A stretch of 34,143 nucleotides of DNA from Candidatus Magasanikiibacteriota bacterium (lineage in GTDB: Bacteria > Patescibacteriota > Patescibacteriia > Magasanikbacterales > 2-02-FULL-50-9b), in the NCBI GenBank assembly GCA_943355025.1, contig CALRDW010000010.1, positions 1 through 34,143 of the forward strand. The letters run 5' to 3'. Numbering within the stretch: the stretch's first letter is position 1; every line of letters starts with the position of its first letter. Shown here one piece after another: positions 1 through 7,866 of this stretch. A program made the position numbers and the translations under genes. The notes below the pieces were generated by a model that was not told the DNA's origin, ran no database searches, and saw nothing but the letters and a program-made list of their open reading frames with translations.

Positions 1-338
1 CGATATCCATGCATCAAACTTATGAGCACGACGCCGAGCGCAAGCGTTGAGGAAAATAAAACACCAATAACAGTATCAACTTCTTGCTTGCCACGACGCG
101 CAAGACGCGAAACCAAAAATCCAACAGCGACACTGACGAGCAGCGCGCCAAAAAATGGATGTACTCCAACGAGAAGTGCAAGGGCAACACCAGTTAAACT
201 TGCATGCGCAACTGCATCGGTAAAAAATGACATGCGTCGAATGACGATAAACACACCGAGGAGTGCTGCGGTTATCGCCATGATGACCCCGACAATCAGG
301 GCTCGTTGAAAAAATGGATATGAAAGTGTTTCAAGCAT
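1..338 (-). CDS. Metal ABC transporter permease (ABC-3/ZnuB type), partial
   Basis: Membrane subunit of a zinc/manganese-type ABC importer; the gene runs off the left edge, leaving about 112 N-terminal residues. Translating the minus strand from the ATG at 338 gives hydrophobic segments around residues 12-32 and 57-75. Between them is an RRMSFFTDAVAHASLTG stretch, typical of ABC-3 permeases (ZnuB, MntB, TroC). The start overlaps the stop of the upstream ATPase gene by 8 bases (331-338), so the two are translationally coupled. A substrate-binding lipoprotein would be expected nearby but is not in this window. The family is well supported; the metal (Zn or Mn) cannot be told from sequence. Confidence 0.88.
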   Translation of the reverse strand, partial: MLETLSYPFFQRALIVGVIMAITAALLGVFIVIRRMSFFTDAVAHASLTGVALALLVGVHPFFGALLVSVAVGFLVSRLARRGKQEVDTVIGVLFSSTLALGVVLISLMHGY

Positions 339-1038
339 GATCGTGATGTGAATAGAGACCTGCGTGGTGGCCGTACATGCGCTCAAGTGTTTCTGCAGTC
401 AAAACAGAAGCAGGGCGGCCAGTGCAAATCATCCGTTTGTCAATGCAGAGAACTTGATCGGCATAACGAAATACGACGTCGAGGTCGTGCGAGATTAAAA
501 TAATGGTGCGACGATGTTCATCGCTCAGCTCGCTCAGAAGTCCATAAACTGTTTCCCCTCCACCAACATCAATGCCGGCAGATGGTTCGTCAAGACACAG
601 AACATCTGCGTCCCCGAGAAGTGCGTATGCAATTAACACACGCTGCAATTCTCCACCCGACAAATCTGCAAGCCGTTTTTTCAAGAGTTTCTGTGCACCA
701 ACTCGTTCGACCCACTGCGAAAGCGTTTGAGTATTCGAACTCCAAAACGAATTTTTTGATTTCAAAGAAAAAAATTCTGAAACGGTCAGTGGAAGCGAAC
801 GGGAAATTAAAACTTTTTGTGGCACATACCCAACGCGAGTACCTCGAGTCCACACAACGCTTCCTGTATGAGGAATCAGTCCGAGTAGTGCCTTCATCAG
901 GGTTGTTTTGCCAGCACCATTTGGACCAACCACGGCAAGAATTTGTCCTGGCTCAAGCGAAATTGAAATATCCTGAAGAATGTCAGTTTCAAAACCGCGC
1001 ACCGAAACATGGTCTGCTATAAGAATTGGTCCTGCCAT
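331..1038 (-). CDS. Metal ABC transporter ATP-binding protein (ZnuC-like)
   Basis: Cytoplasmic ATPase that powers import through the ABC-3 permease encoded immediately downstream. The 235-residue protein has Walker A GPNGAGKTT near residue 38, signature LSGGELQR near 128, Walker B VLCLDEPSAGID near 148 and the H-loop in ISHD near 184, all in the usual order and length. The C-terminus is His-rich (MYGHHAGLYSHHDHA), which could bind the transported metal; this is inference. The start is an ATG at 1038, 24 bases after a strong terminator of the preceding gene. No convincing promoter of its own is visible in that gap. Zn versus Mn specificity is open. Confidence 0.9.
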   Translation of the reverse strand: MAGPILIADHVSVRGFETDILQDISISLEPGQILAVVGPNGAGKTTLMKALLGLIPHTGSVVWTRGTRVGYVPQKVLISRSLPLTVSEFFSLKSKNSFWSSNTQTLSQWVERVGAQKLLKKRLADLSGGELQRVLIAYALLGDADVLCLDEPSAGIDVGGGETVYGLLSELSDEHRRTIILISHDLDVVFRYADQVLCIDKRMICTGRPASVLTAETLERMYGHHAGLYSHHDHA

Positions 1039-1061
1039 AACTTTTAAATCTACCGAAACAA

Positions 1062-1086
1062 AGAGCCGCGGTGTGTCCGCGGCTCT
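1062..1086 (-). terminator. Rho-independent terminator after the DUF5666 gene
   Basis: A perfect 10-bp GC-rich stem (1062-1071 with 1077-1086) encloses a 5-base loop. On the minus strand it is followed by a T-rich stretch (TTTGTTTC). It lies 18 bases beyond the stop of the DUF5666 gene and separates it from the ABC transporter genes. Confidence 0.8.
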
Positions 1087-1103
1087 CAGTATATCACGAA
1101 TGA

Positions 1104-1661
1104 TTATTGGTGGTCAGCCGCCGACACGGGCGAGGCAGGCGCCGATGTGATTTCAATTGATCGAGCGCTGATAGTTCGCTTCTTTGCGTCGTATGCTCCA
1201 CGCACGGTCACACGATATCCAATATCAATTTGAGAATACAATCTATCTTCACTATTTTGTGTGATATCAGTATTGTCCGTTACTTGCACATACCGCTGCT
1301 GAAAAGCTTTGATATGATTAATTGCGGTTGCCTCAGTAATGATGATGCTGTGTGCGCCTTCGTTAATACCAATAACAGTTCCTTGCCACGCGGTTGCGTT
1401 TGCGCCACGTGTGTCTACACCTTCAGCAAGTGATTTGCCTCGACGAGCTATTACTTTTGCCTTAGCTTTCGTTATTTTCTTTGCAACAACTACCGGCTTT
1501 TTTACAACTGGTTTTTTTACCAGCACTTTTTTAACAACCGGTTTTTTGGCCACTGCAAGGATGGCCGTGCTCTCTGCTGCGCTCTTCGTAGCAGCAAATG
1601 AGGAAGCAGGAATCAGAAGAAAAATGAGCGATAAAAACACTAGATTGAGCGATTTTCGCAT
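1104..1661 (-). CDS. Secreted DUF5666-like protein with Lys/Val-rich linker
   Basis: Exported protein of unknown role. The 185-residue product opens with a signal peptide (residues 1-23, hydrophobic core LVFLSLIFLLIPASS, likely cleavage after SFA). A low-complexity basic linker follows (residues 38-70, repeated KKPVVKK-like units). The C-terminal part, about 92-172, has alternating beta-strand patterns and a GTVIGIN...GYRVTVRGAYDAKKRTISARSIEI ending typical of DUF5666. The basic linker could contact the acidic cell wall or nucleic acid; that is inference. A strong promoter sits only a few bases upstream of the ATG and a terminator follows, so the gene appears to be a single-gene unit. Confidence 0.75.
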   Translation of the reverse strand: MRKSLNLVFLSLIFLLIPASSFAATKSAAESTAILAVAKKPVVKKVLVKKPVVKKPVVVAKKITKAKAKVIARRGKSLAEGVDTRGANATAWQGTVIGINEGAHSIIITEATAINHIKAFQQRYVQVTDNTDITQNSEDRLYSQIDIGYRVTVRGAYDAKKRTISARSIEITSAPASPVSAADHQ

Positions 1662-1672
1662 ATATTAGTCTA

Positions 1673-1701
1673 ATAATACCAGAAAATGGCTTTTTCGTCA
1701 A
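1673..1701 (-). promoter_or_regulatory. Promoter of the DUF5666 gene
   Basis: -35 TTGACG (1696-1701 complement), a 17-base spacer and -10 TATTAT (1673-1678 complement). The predicted start of transcription, about 1666, is only about 5 bases before the ATG at 1661, so the message would be nearly leaderless. Confidence 0.65.
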
Positions 1702-1720
1702 TTGGATCAAAAACCATTTT
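1683..1720 (-). terminator. Possible ileS terminator overlapping the next promoter
   Basis: Arms 1683-1695 and 1709-1720 pair over 12 bp with one bulged base. The structure starts 6 bases after the ileS stop. Its loop contains the -35 box of the DUF5666 promoter. The stem is AT-rich and lacks a long T tract after it, so termination strength is doubtful. Confidence 0.4.
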
Positions 1721-1725
1721 GTTGG

Positions 1726-4569
1726 CTAGGCAATCCTGCAGGTTTCACCGTCAAGTGTAATCAGCGTAGCCGCTTCGGCCTCAAGAATACCGAAGCTAAT
1801 TGTACTTACTGTCGCATGTTCAAGTGCCGCACGATTTCGTTCTATGAACGCCTGAAACGTGACTGGACCATCCATAGTAAACTCGATATGATCACCAGGC
1901 TTTAATCCCCGCTCCTTTCGAAGCGCATTTACGTTGCGCACAAACTCGCGCACCAATCCTTTTTCTTTTAACTCAGGCGTTATGGTTGTGTCGAGTGTAA
2001 GCTCGTCGCCAATTTCAATCGTCTCAACATTTAATTCTTCTTGCAAAATTTCGAAGAGTGGCGCAAGCACTGCTGCGCCCTGTGGCACTGTTAATTTTCC
2101 AAGAATTTGACGAATCGGGATACCCGTCTTCGCGCGCTGCTCAAGTGCTGCAGTAACGAGCAGACGAATTGCTTCCATATTTGTCAGCGCGGATTCATCA
2201 ATCTGTTTTATTTCTGGCCAGTCCTCGAGATGCACTGAAAAATTTGCTCCAACAATTTCGCGATGAATCGCATCAGCAATCATTGGTGTGAACGGCGCAA
2301 ATAATTTCGCAAGTGTTATGAGCGCGTATCGAAGCATCGCTGCTGCAGCGGCAGCATCGTCGCCACCATTTTTAAAGCGTCCGCGTGACCGACGAACAAA
2401 CCACGTGGATAGATCTGTCACGAATGCCGCAAGTTCGCGCGCTGCATTTGTGAGTTCGTACGCCTCAAGTTGTTCCGTTACATAATTAATTGTTTTCTGA
2501 AGTCGCGCCTCGAGCCATGCGTCGAGTGGATGTGCGGTAGAGCGCTCTTGACTTGGCACACCTGGATACAATTTATAGAACTCAAGTGTATTCCATAAAA
2601 TCAAAAACACTTTTTTTACAACCTCGTCTACAGATTTTTTATCGAATAATTTCGGATCTCCTGGCTGTGAAGTTGCACACAGGAAAAAACGAAGAGGGTC
2701 CGCGCCATACTCATTAAAAATTTCCCACGGGTCAACAACATTGCCTTTCGACTTCGACATTTTTTGTCCCTTACTATCTAAGATGTGACTGATGCACACA
2801 ACGTTTTTATAGGGCGCTGGCAAATCGAGAATTGTTGCGACCGCGAGGAGCGTATAAAACCAGCCGCGCGTTTGGTCAATCGCTTCAGAAATATAGTCTG
2901 CCGGAAAATGCGCTTCGAAATCCTTTTTCGCCGCGCCTTCCTCGCCCCATTTATATCCCCACTGTGCAACAAACATCGCGCCAGAATCAAACCACACGTC
3001 CATCACCTCTTTAACGCGAATGCGCACGCCACCACAGTCGCACGGATATGAAATGTCGTCGACAAATGGTCGATGTAAATCTTCCGGCGCTGTCATTCCG
3101 CGCTCTAGCATCTCCGCGCTTGATCCAAGTACATCAAACTTTCCGCACTGAGCGCATTGCCAAATTGGCAGCGGTGTTCCCCAATAACGCTCGCGTGAAA
3201 TCGCCCAATCCTTAACATTTTTTAACCATTCTCCAAAACGGCCATCGCGAATATGCTCTGGAACCCAGTGCACGGTTTCATTTCTTTTCTGTAATTCCGC
3301 GCTGAGCTCAGACATGCGAATGAACCACGAATCTTTTGCGTAATAAATCAGCGGCGTTGAGCAGCGCCAGCAAAACGGATATTCGTGTTCATATTTTTGA
3401 GAACGCAAAAGCATTCCTCGTTCCGCCAAATCCGCAATCACTTCTTTTTCAACTGTGTCGGACTTAACAAATTTCCCCGCCCACTTTGTAACAAATGGTA
3501 AAAACTTTCCATCTTCACCTACTGTATGCAATTTCGGCAAACCAATTTTGTGTCCAAGCTGATAATCATCTTCACCATACATTACTGCCGTGTGCACGAT
3601 ACCGGTACCATCCGTGGTTGTTACAAAATCCGCTGCATACACTTTAAATGCGAGCGCGCGTTCCTCAGGTTTTATTTCTCCTGCCAAATAATCAAACAGC
3701 GGTTCGTATTCGAGACCGACTAATTTTGCACCTGTCATTTTCTCGACAATTTCATAACTCACACCTTCTAAAACTTTTTCAACAAGCCCCTCTGCTAAAA
3801 TATAATTTTCTTCTCCTGCGCGCACGCGCACATAAGAAATTTCCGCACCGACTGCGAGCGCGACATTTCCCGGCAGCGTCCACGGCGTCGTTGTCCACCC
3901 AAGAAAAAAAGTTTTCTCCTCGCCAACAATCGCAAATTTAACAAACACCGATTCGTCTGTGACGGTTTTATATCCTTGCGCAACTTCGTGGCTCGAAAGC
4001 GCTGTTCCGCATCGCGGACAATGCGGCACAACTTTATGGCCTTGATATAAAAGACCGCGTTCGTTAACCTGTTTTAAAACACTCCACAAACTTTCGATGT
4101 ATTCATTTTTATATGTAACGTATGCGCCTTCGAAATCAACCCAGTATCCCATGCGCCGCGTGACCCGTGTCCATTCATCCAAATATTCCCAAACACTTTC
4201 TTTACATTTTTTATTGAATTCAACGATTGATGCATGCACGTTGCCTGGAACTAAATTTTCGATCTGCGGTTTTCCCGAAATACCCAACGCTTTTTCAACT
4301 TGAAGCTCAACCGGCAGCCCGTGCGTGTCCCAGCCACCCTTGCGATCAACGCGACGGCCGCGCATTGTTTGAAACCGCGGAATCGCATCCTTAAATGTAC
4401 GCGCAATTACGTGGTGCACACCCGGTTTGCCGTTAGCCGTTGGTGGGCCCTCAAAAAATATAAACGGTTTTCCATTCGCCGTTTTATCGAGTGTTTTTTT
4501 AAAAAGATTTTCTGCGTCCCAGAGGGCGAGCATTTTCTCTTCCAGTTCGGGAAATTTTGGTGCGGGCAT
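1726..4569 (-). CDS. ileS: Isoleucyl-tRNA synthetase
   Basis: Charges tRNA-Ile with isoleucine (class I synthetase, cytoplasm). The 947-residue protein has the HIGH-type motif in GPPTANGKPGVHHV near residue 50 and KMSKSKGN near residue 603. Cys pairs that can bind zinc occur in HCPRCGT near 180 and CWRCSTP near 398. An anticodon-binding region follows. The GVHHV variant and the CPRC/CWRC inserts resemble the eukaryote-like (type 2) IleS. The frame stays open to a TTG at 4611, but a promoter-like -10 lies at 4601-4606, inside that extension. The ATG at 4569 therefore fits better and starts with the usual PKFPELEE-type N-terminus. It is divergent from the gene at 4691. Confidence 0.96.
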   Translation of the reverse strand: MPAPKFPELEEKMLALWDAENLFKKTLDKTANGKPFIFFEGPPTANGKPGVHHVIARTFKDAIPRFQTMRGRRVDRKGGWDTHGLPVELQVEKALGISGKPQIENLVPGNVHASIVEFNKKCKESVWEYLDEWTRVTRRMGYWVDFEGAYVTYKNEYIESLWSVLKQVNERGLLYQGHKVVPHCPRCGTALSSHEVAQGYKTVTDESVFVKFAIVGEEKTFFLGWTTTPWTLPGNVALAVGAEISYVRVRAGEENYILAEGLVEKVLEGVSYEIVEKMTGAKLVGLEYEPLFDYLAGEIKPEERALAFKVYAADFVTTTDGTGIVHTAVMYGEDDYQLGHKIGLPKLHTVGEDGKFLPFVTKWAGKFVKSDTVEKEVIADLAERGMLLRSQKYEHEYPFCWRCSTPLIYYAKDSWFIRMSELSAELQKRNETVHWVPEHIRDGRFGEWLKNVKDWAISRERYWGTPLPIWQCAQCGKFDVLGSSAEMLERGMTAPEDLHRPFVDDISYPCDCGGVRIRVKEVMDVWFDSGAMFVAQWGYKWGEEGAAKKDFEAHFPADYISEAIDQTRGWFYTLLAVATILDLPAPYKNVVCISHILDSKGQKMSKSKGNVVDPWEIFNEYGADPLRFFLCATSQPGDPKLFDKKSVDEVVKKVFLILWNTLEFYKLYPGVPSQERSTAHPLDAWLEARLQKTINYVTEQLEAYELTNAARELAAFVTDLSTWFVRRSRGRFKNGGDDAAAAAAMLRYALITLAKLFAPFTPMIADAIHREIVGANFSVHLEDWPEIKQIDESALTNMEAIRLLVTAALEQRAKTGIPIRQILGKLTVPQGAAVLAPLFEILQEELNVETIEIGDELTLDTTITPELKEKGLVREFVRNVNALRKERGLKPGDHIEFTMDGPVTFQAFIERNRAALEHATVSTISFGILEAEAATLITLDGETCRIA

Positions 4570-4600
4570 AGCATCGGTAATTAGGTATGTTGTAGGTGCA

Positions 4601-4629
4601 ACTGTACTCAATTTTCAGTTAGTTGTCTA
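4601..4629 (-). promoter_or_regulatory. Putative ileS promoter
   Basis: -35 TAGACA (4624-4629 complement), a 17-base spacer and -10 TACAGT (4601-4606 complement). The predicted transcript starts near 4594, about 25 bases before the ATG at 4569 and downstream of the alternative TTG, which supports the shorter start. Confidence 0.45.
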
Positions 4630-4652
4630 GCCTGAAATGCGACGTGTCCCTA

Positions 4653-4681
4653 TTGACAGAATGGCTATTCTGCGATACTCT
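4653..4681 (+). promoter_or_regulatory. Putative promoter of the unrecognised gene at 4691
   Basis: Perfect -35 TTGACA (4653-4658), a 17-base spacer and weak -10 TACTCT (4676-4681). Transcription would begin about 4688, immediately before the in-frame ATG at 4691, and inside the longer reading that starts at 4637. Confidence 0.45.
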
Positions 4682-4690
4682 CAGCGGCAG

Positions 4691-5392
4691 ATGGCAGGCT
4701 TGCCCGTCGACCAACAAAAACCTACCGCTAGGAGTACGATCATAGCTCATGAGGCAGTGCTAACCAAATTTGACTTCTCCTTTATGAAGCCGGATGCTCA
4801 CATGAGCCCGTTTGACCACGTTCAAGCGCATATCCAACAGCCGGTTATAACGCGTCCAAAATCTCGCGGTACAGGAATGCCGGAGCACATGTTCGAGCCT
4901 ATAAGCCCGACACGGACTGCGTCCGAAAACGCACGAATGTACGTTGCGCTCACCAATAGCTTCTCAACAAATAGTCGCGTGGTGGGCAATTGCGGCGGGT
5001 TCATGACCATCGAAAGTCGGGCACCTGTTAAGCTCGATCATCGTGATTTCATGAACCCCTCGCTCAATTCGCTCGTTCAAGCGATCCTCGACGAATATAA
5101 CGCGGATCATGCATATCAAAAAAGAGTCGTGCCGTTTGCCTATCTGATTGGTCTGCTGCTGAGCGCTGCATACACAACGGACCAGCGCCTGAACGTCATA
5201 CAGCGAAAATCAAAGTTTCTAAAAACAGACGAGATTTTCGTGATTGAACATGCGCACGGTTCGATTCGTTTCACGTTCCGTATGTTGGCACACCAATTTA
5301 GCATCGAGGCGTATGATCGCTCTCGCGTGCTCGTGGCTGAAACGATTACGAAGTTGCCCAAGAAAGACGGACCAACTCGTGTCGGACTCTAG
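4691..5392 (+). CDS. Unrecognised protein
   Basis: I do not recognise this protein. It has 233 residues from the ATG at 4691; the frame is open from an earlier ATG at 4637 (251 residues), but a consensus-like promoter lies inside that extension, so the later start is preferred. There is no signal peptide or clear membrane span. The N-terminal two thirds look irregular and polar. The C-terminal part (about residues 175-225) alternates hydrophobic and charged residues like a beta-rich domain (EIFVIEHAHGSIRFTF, FSIEAYDRSRVLVAETI). It ends with TAG at 5392, but the same frame continues for 27 plausible codons to a TGA at 5478, just before a terminator. It is a single-gene unit divergent from ileS. 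Confidence 0.6.
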   Translation: MAGLPVDQQKPTARSTIIAHEAVLTKFDFSFMKPDAHMSPFDHVQAHIQQPVITRPKSRGTGMPEHMFEPISPTRTASENARMYVALTNSFSTNSRVVGNCGGFMTIESRAPVKLDHRDFMNPSLNSLVQAILDEYNADHAYQKRVVPFAYLIGLLLSAAYTTDQRLNVIQRKSKFLKTDEIFVIEHAHGSIRFTFRMLAHQFSIEAYDRSRVLVAETITKLPKKDGPTRVGL

Positions 5393-5513
5393 AACTTGCT
5401 CGTCGACCACAACGAAGGGTTTAGTACGCTACTCGACAATCTCCTCATCTTCACTCCGCACCGTTCTGATTTTTGAGAGCCCAACCAAGGACACTCGAAT
5501 CGGACCGCACGTC

Positions 5514-5550
5514 CGCCCAGCTCTACTTGAGAGCTAGCGGGCGTTTTTTT
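5514..5550 (+). terminator. Rho-independent terminator of the 4691 gene
   Basis: Stem of 5514-5524 with 5530-5543 (11 paired bases, a 3-base bulge, 5-base loop) followed by seven T at 5544-5550. The T tract overlaps the stop codon of the convergent prepilin peptidase gene. It is good evidence that the plus-strand gene upstream is transcribed. Confidence 0.8.
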
Positions 5551-6268
5551 AATGAGCCCATCCGCCCCACAACAAAATAATCCACATCGCCGGCATCATA
5601 AATACACCCATGGGCAATGCTTCTCCAAATTTTTTAATGCCTGTTTTGATAAAGGTAACCGCGACGATTGCGCCAAGTACGTGGGCAATAAGAAGTGCAA
5701 GGCCGAGACGCGTTGGATCACCAACTGCTGCACCGAGAATAAATCCAAGCCCTACATCGCCATCGCCAACCCACTGACCACGAGAAATCGTATACAAGAA
5801 AAAATAAAATATTGAACCGAGCAGTGCGGTAAGTAGTAGCACTCCCGTGTTTTGCGGGGTGATCTGCGCAAAAAGCGCTATGAACGCAACAAGAATTGCA
5901 AACGATCTCGGCACAATTGACCAACGAACATCGATGTAAAACATGAGCATCGTTGTTGTAGCAAGAAGAATCCACCATACAAATTCACGATGCGTTGTAA
6001 ATCGCCACGCGCCAATACCAAATAGTGCTGCGCCAATAAGTTCCATCGCCCAATCAGCAATCAAAATTTCTGTGCCGCATGTTCGGCAGCGACCACCAAG
6101 CCTCAAATATGAAAAAATCGGAATCATTTCCCACCACGAAAGCGTTCTTCGGCATGCATCGCATGCTGTACGCGCTCGAACACCGCTTTTATCCATCAGC
6201 GTTCGTGCGAGCCATGCGATAAGAGATCCAACAACAGCACCGATGAGCGTAAAATAAATTATTTGCAT
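5549..6268 (-). CDS. Prepilin peptidase (type IV leader peptidase, A24 family)
   Basis: Membrane aspartyl protease that cleaves, and in many species methylates, type IV prepilins and competence pseudopilins. The 239-residue protein starts with a membrane span, then a cytoplasmic loop with two Cys pairs (CDAC near residue 36, CRTC near 61), as in PilD. Further membrane segments follow. The catalytic aspartates are in YIDVRWSIVPR (near 117) and GDGDVGLGFILGA (near 168). The ATG at 6268 was preferred over a GTG at 6316 because it matches the family N-terminus and follows an extended -10 promoter. The pilin genes it would process are not in the window. Confidence 0.92.
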   Translation of the reverse strand: MQIIYFTLIGAVVGSLIAWLARTLMDKSGVRARTACDACRRTLSWWEMIPIFSYLRLGGRCRTCGTEILIADWAMELIGAALFGIGAWRFTTHREFVWWILLATTTMLMFYIDVRWSIVPRSFAILVAFIALFAQITPQNTGVLLLTALLGSIFYFFLYTISRGQWVGDGDVGLGFILGAAVGDPTRLGLALLIAHVLGAIVAVTFIKTGIKKFGEALPMGVFMMPAMWIILLWGGWAH

Positions 6269-6304
6269 GTTAAGAGCGCTAAAAATGAACTGTTTGTATA
6301 AGTA

Positions 6305-6313
6305 ATTGTAGCA
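6305..6313 (-). promoter_or_regulatory. Extended -10 promoter of the prepilin peptidase gene
   Basis: TGC-TACAAT on the minus strand (-10 at 6305-6310 complement), with no good -35. The surrounding 15 bases (6304-6318) match the NRAMP promoter at 10676-10690 with one mismatch. Transcription would start near 6298, 30 bases before the ATG. Confidence 0.5.
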
Positions 6314-6368
6314 CACTCACAGTAAACGCGCAGCAGTATACCGTGTGACCATAAAAAAATAATAGGAA

Positions 6369-6397
6369 TTGCGCCGCCTCGACAAGCCTCTTATTTT
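6369..6397 (+). promoter_or_regulatory. Putative promoter of the flavoprotein gene
   Basis: -35 TTGCGC (6369-6374), a 17-base spacer and -10 TATTTT (6392-6397). Transcription would start near 6404, 11 bases before the ATG. The 7-bp inverted repeat GACAAGC (6381-6387) / GCTTGTC (6405-6411) brackets the -10 and could be an operator. Confidence 0.4.
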
Positions 6398-6414
6398 ACG
6401 CTACGCTTGTCTAC

Positions 6415-7647
6415 ATGAAAGTCGGAATTATCGGCGGCGGTGCGGCAGGCCTTATGGCAGCAGCAACGATCACGGAAACACATCCTGAGATCGAAGTTTT
6501 TTTAATTGAACGAAATCCTGAACTTGGAAAAAAGGTTGTGATCTCGGGCGGCGGGCGTTGCAATGTAACAACGGGCCTGCGCGACATGAAAACATTATTT
6601 ACAAAATATCCTCGTGGCAGTAAATTTTTATCATCTGCTTTTTACGGATTTCCACCAGAAGCAGTTTTCGAGTGGTTTGAAACACACGGTGTACCACTCA
6701 AAATCGAAGATGATGGGCGCGTGTTTCCTGTTTCAGACAATGGTAATGATGTGGTGCGCGCGTTCGAGAATCTATTTGAGAAACATGCGGTTCATATTTT
6801 ATTGTCGCACACGGCGAAGCTTGTTGAAAAAAATACTGATGGCTTCATAGTTCATTGTACGGGACACTCACCGCTCGTTGTTGATAAATTAATTATAACA
6901 ACTGGTGGTCAAGCTTACCGCCATACAGGCTCAACCGGTGATGGATATGGATTTGCCGAAGCACTTGGTCACACAGTTACACCACTTGCCGCAAGTTTGA
7001 GCTCATTTATTTCCCGCGACACATGGATTAAAGAACTTGCTGGTGTTTCGTGGGGCTATGCAGGTCTGAGCACTGATCGTGCGGCAACGCCACCGATTGC
7101 TGGCCCATTTTTATTCACGCATAGTGGCATAACAGGCCCTGTGGTTTTTGCATTCTCTGCGCTCGCTGCGTTTGAACCAGCAACACCAAAAACTCCGCTC
7201 ACTATTTTTATTAATTTATTTCCTGACAACACGCACGTTCAAATTGAAACGCAAATTCGTGCGGCATGCACACTCCATGCAAAAAAATCAATTGAAAATA
7301 TCATCGCGGGTTTTGTTCCAAAATCTCTTGCAAAAAATATATGCGGCATGGCTGAGATTGATGCGGAATTGCATGGCGGCGATATGAGTAAAAAACAAAT
7401 CGAACGCATCGCGCAAACACTCCAACACATTCCGATTCACGCGATTGGTCGCGGCGCTGGCGACGAGTTTGTAACTGCAGGGGGTGTCGAACTCAGTGAA
7501 GTTAACCCAAGTCGAATGGAATCAAAAATTTCGCCCGGACTTTTTTTCGCTGGCGAAATTTTAAATGTCGATGGATTTACTGGTGGCTTTAATTTACAAG
7601 CCTCGTGGGCAACAGGTCGTCTCGCAGGACTCTCAATTGCTGAATAA
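6415..7647 (+). CDS. NAD(P)/FAD-dependent oxidoreductase, HI0933/YhiN (BaiN-like) family
   Basis: Predicted cytoplasmic flavoprotein whose physiological substrate is unknown. The 410-residue length is normal for the family. The N-terminus carries the dinucleotide-binding fold (GIIGGGAAGLMAA, residues 4-16) and the family hallmark KKVVISGGGRCNVT (near 40-54). The glycine-rich TTGGQAYRHTGSTGDGY lies near 162. The closing FFAGEILNVDGFTGGFNLQASWATG (near 375-401) is the typical FAD-contacting end of HI0933-like proteins. The protein has been linked to flavin or bile-acid reduction in some bacteria, which cannot be transferred here. It has its own promoter and a strong terminator. Confidence 0.93.
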   Translation: MKVGIIGGGAAGLMAAATITETHPEIEVFLIERNPELGKKVVISGGGRCNVTTGLRDMKTLFTKYPRGSKFLSSAFYGFPPEAVFEWFETHGVPLKIEDDGRVFPVSDNGNDVVRAFENLFEKHAVHILLSHTAKLVEKNTDGFIVHCTGHSPLVVDKLIITTGGQAYRHTGSTGDGYGFAEALGHTVTPLAASLSSFISRDTWIKELAGVSWGYAGLSTDRAATPPIAGPFLFTHSGITGPVVFAFSALAAFEPATPKTPLTIFINLFPDNTHVQIETQIRAACTLHAKKSIENIIAGFVPKSLAKNICGMAEIDAELHGGDMSKKQIERIAQTLQHIPIHAIGRGAGDEFVTAGGVELSEVNPSRMESKISPGLFFAGEILNVDGFTGGFNLQASWATGRLAGLSIAE

Positions 7648-7664
7648 TAAAAGCTCCTAAAAAT

Positions 7665-7695
7665 AAAAACAGGGCCCCGAGCGGGCCCTGTTTTT
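7665..7695. terminator. Bidirectional Rho-independent terminator
   Basis: A 13-bp perfect stem (7665-7677 with 7683-7695) encloses a 5-base loop. GGGCCC is the core, with A5 and T5 flanks, so both strands end in a T run. It serves the flavoprotein gene on the plus strand and the 34-residue ORF on the minus strand. Confidence 0.9.
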
Positions 7696-7711
7696 GTAGT
7701 AGCAGGTACGA

Positions 7712-7816
7712 TTACGCTGCAACTTCGTCTGCAGCAGGAGCTGCTTCTTCTGTTGACGCTGTTTCTTCTGCTGCAATTTCCTCTGTAGGAACTACGGCTG
7801 TGTTCTGATCGTCCAT
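7712..7816 (-). CDS. Small acidic Ala/Glu-rich protein, 34 residues
   Basis: A 34-residue reading frame from ATG 7816 to TAA 7712. It starts MDDQNTAVVP and continues with Glu-Glu/Ala-rich repeats. By my count it has ten acidic residues and no Lys, Arg, His, Cys or aromatic residue, so it is probably disordered and strongly anionic. No function is recognised. A near-perfect promoter (7867-7895) lies upstream, with about 44 bases of leader, and a 13-bp terminator is 17 bases beyond the stop. It is thus a complete transcription unit of about 180-200 bases. It could alternatively be a small RNA with an incidental frame, but the lack of any stop and the strong acidic bias favour coding. Confidence 0.6.
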   Translation of the reverse strand: MDDQNTAVVPTEEIAAEETASTEEAAPAADEVAA

Positions 7817-7866
7817 AGTGCGTAAAGTAAATGAATAAGGCAGCGTCTGAGTTATTCGCTTGTCGG

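Noticed and set aside
582-1022. Plus-strand 146-codon open frame opposite the ABC ATPase
   Set aside because: The minus strand carries all ATPase motifs; the plus frame is antisense and featureless.
4637-5392. Longer start (ATG 4637) for the unrecognised gene
   Set aside because: A TTGACA promoter with a -10 at 4676-4681 lies within the extension; kept only as an alternative start.
5244-5537. Plus-strand 97-codon frame overlapping the 3' end of the 4691 gene
   Set aside because: Ser/Thr/Arg-rich out-of-frame composition typical of a shadow frame; the main frame has better protein character.
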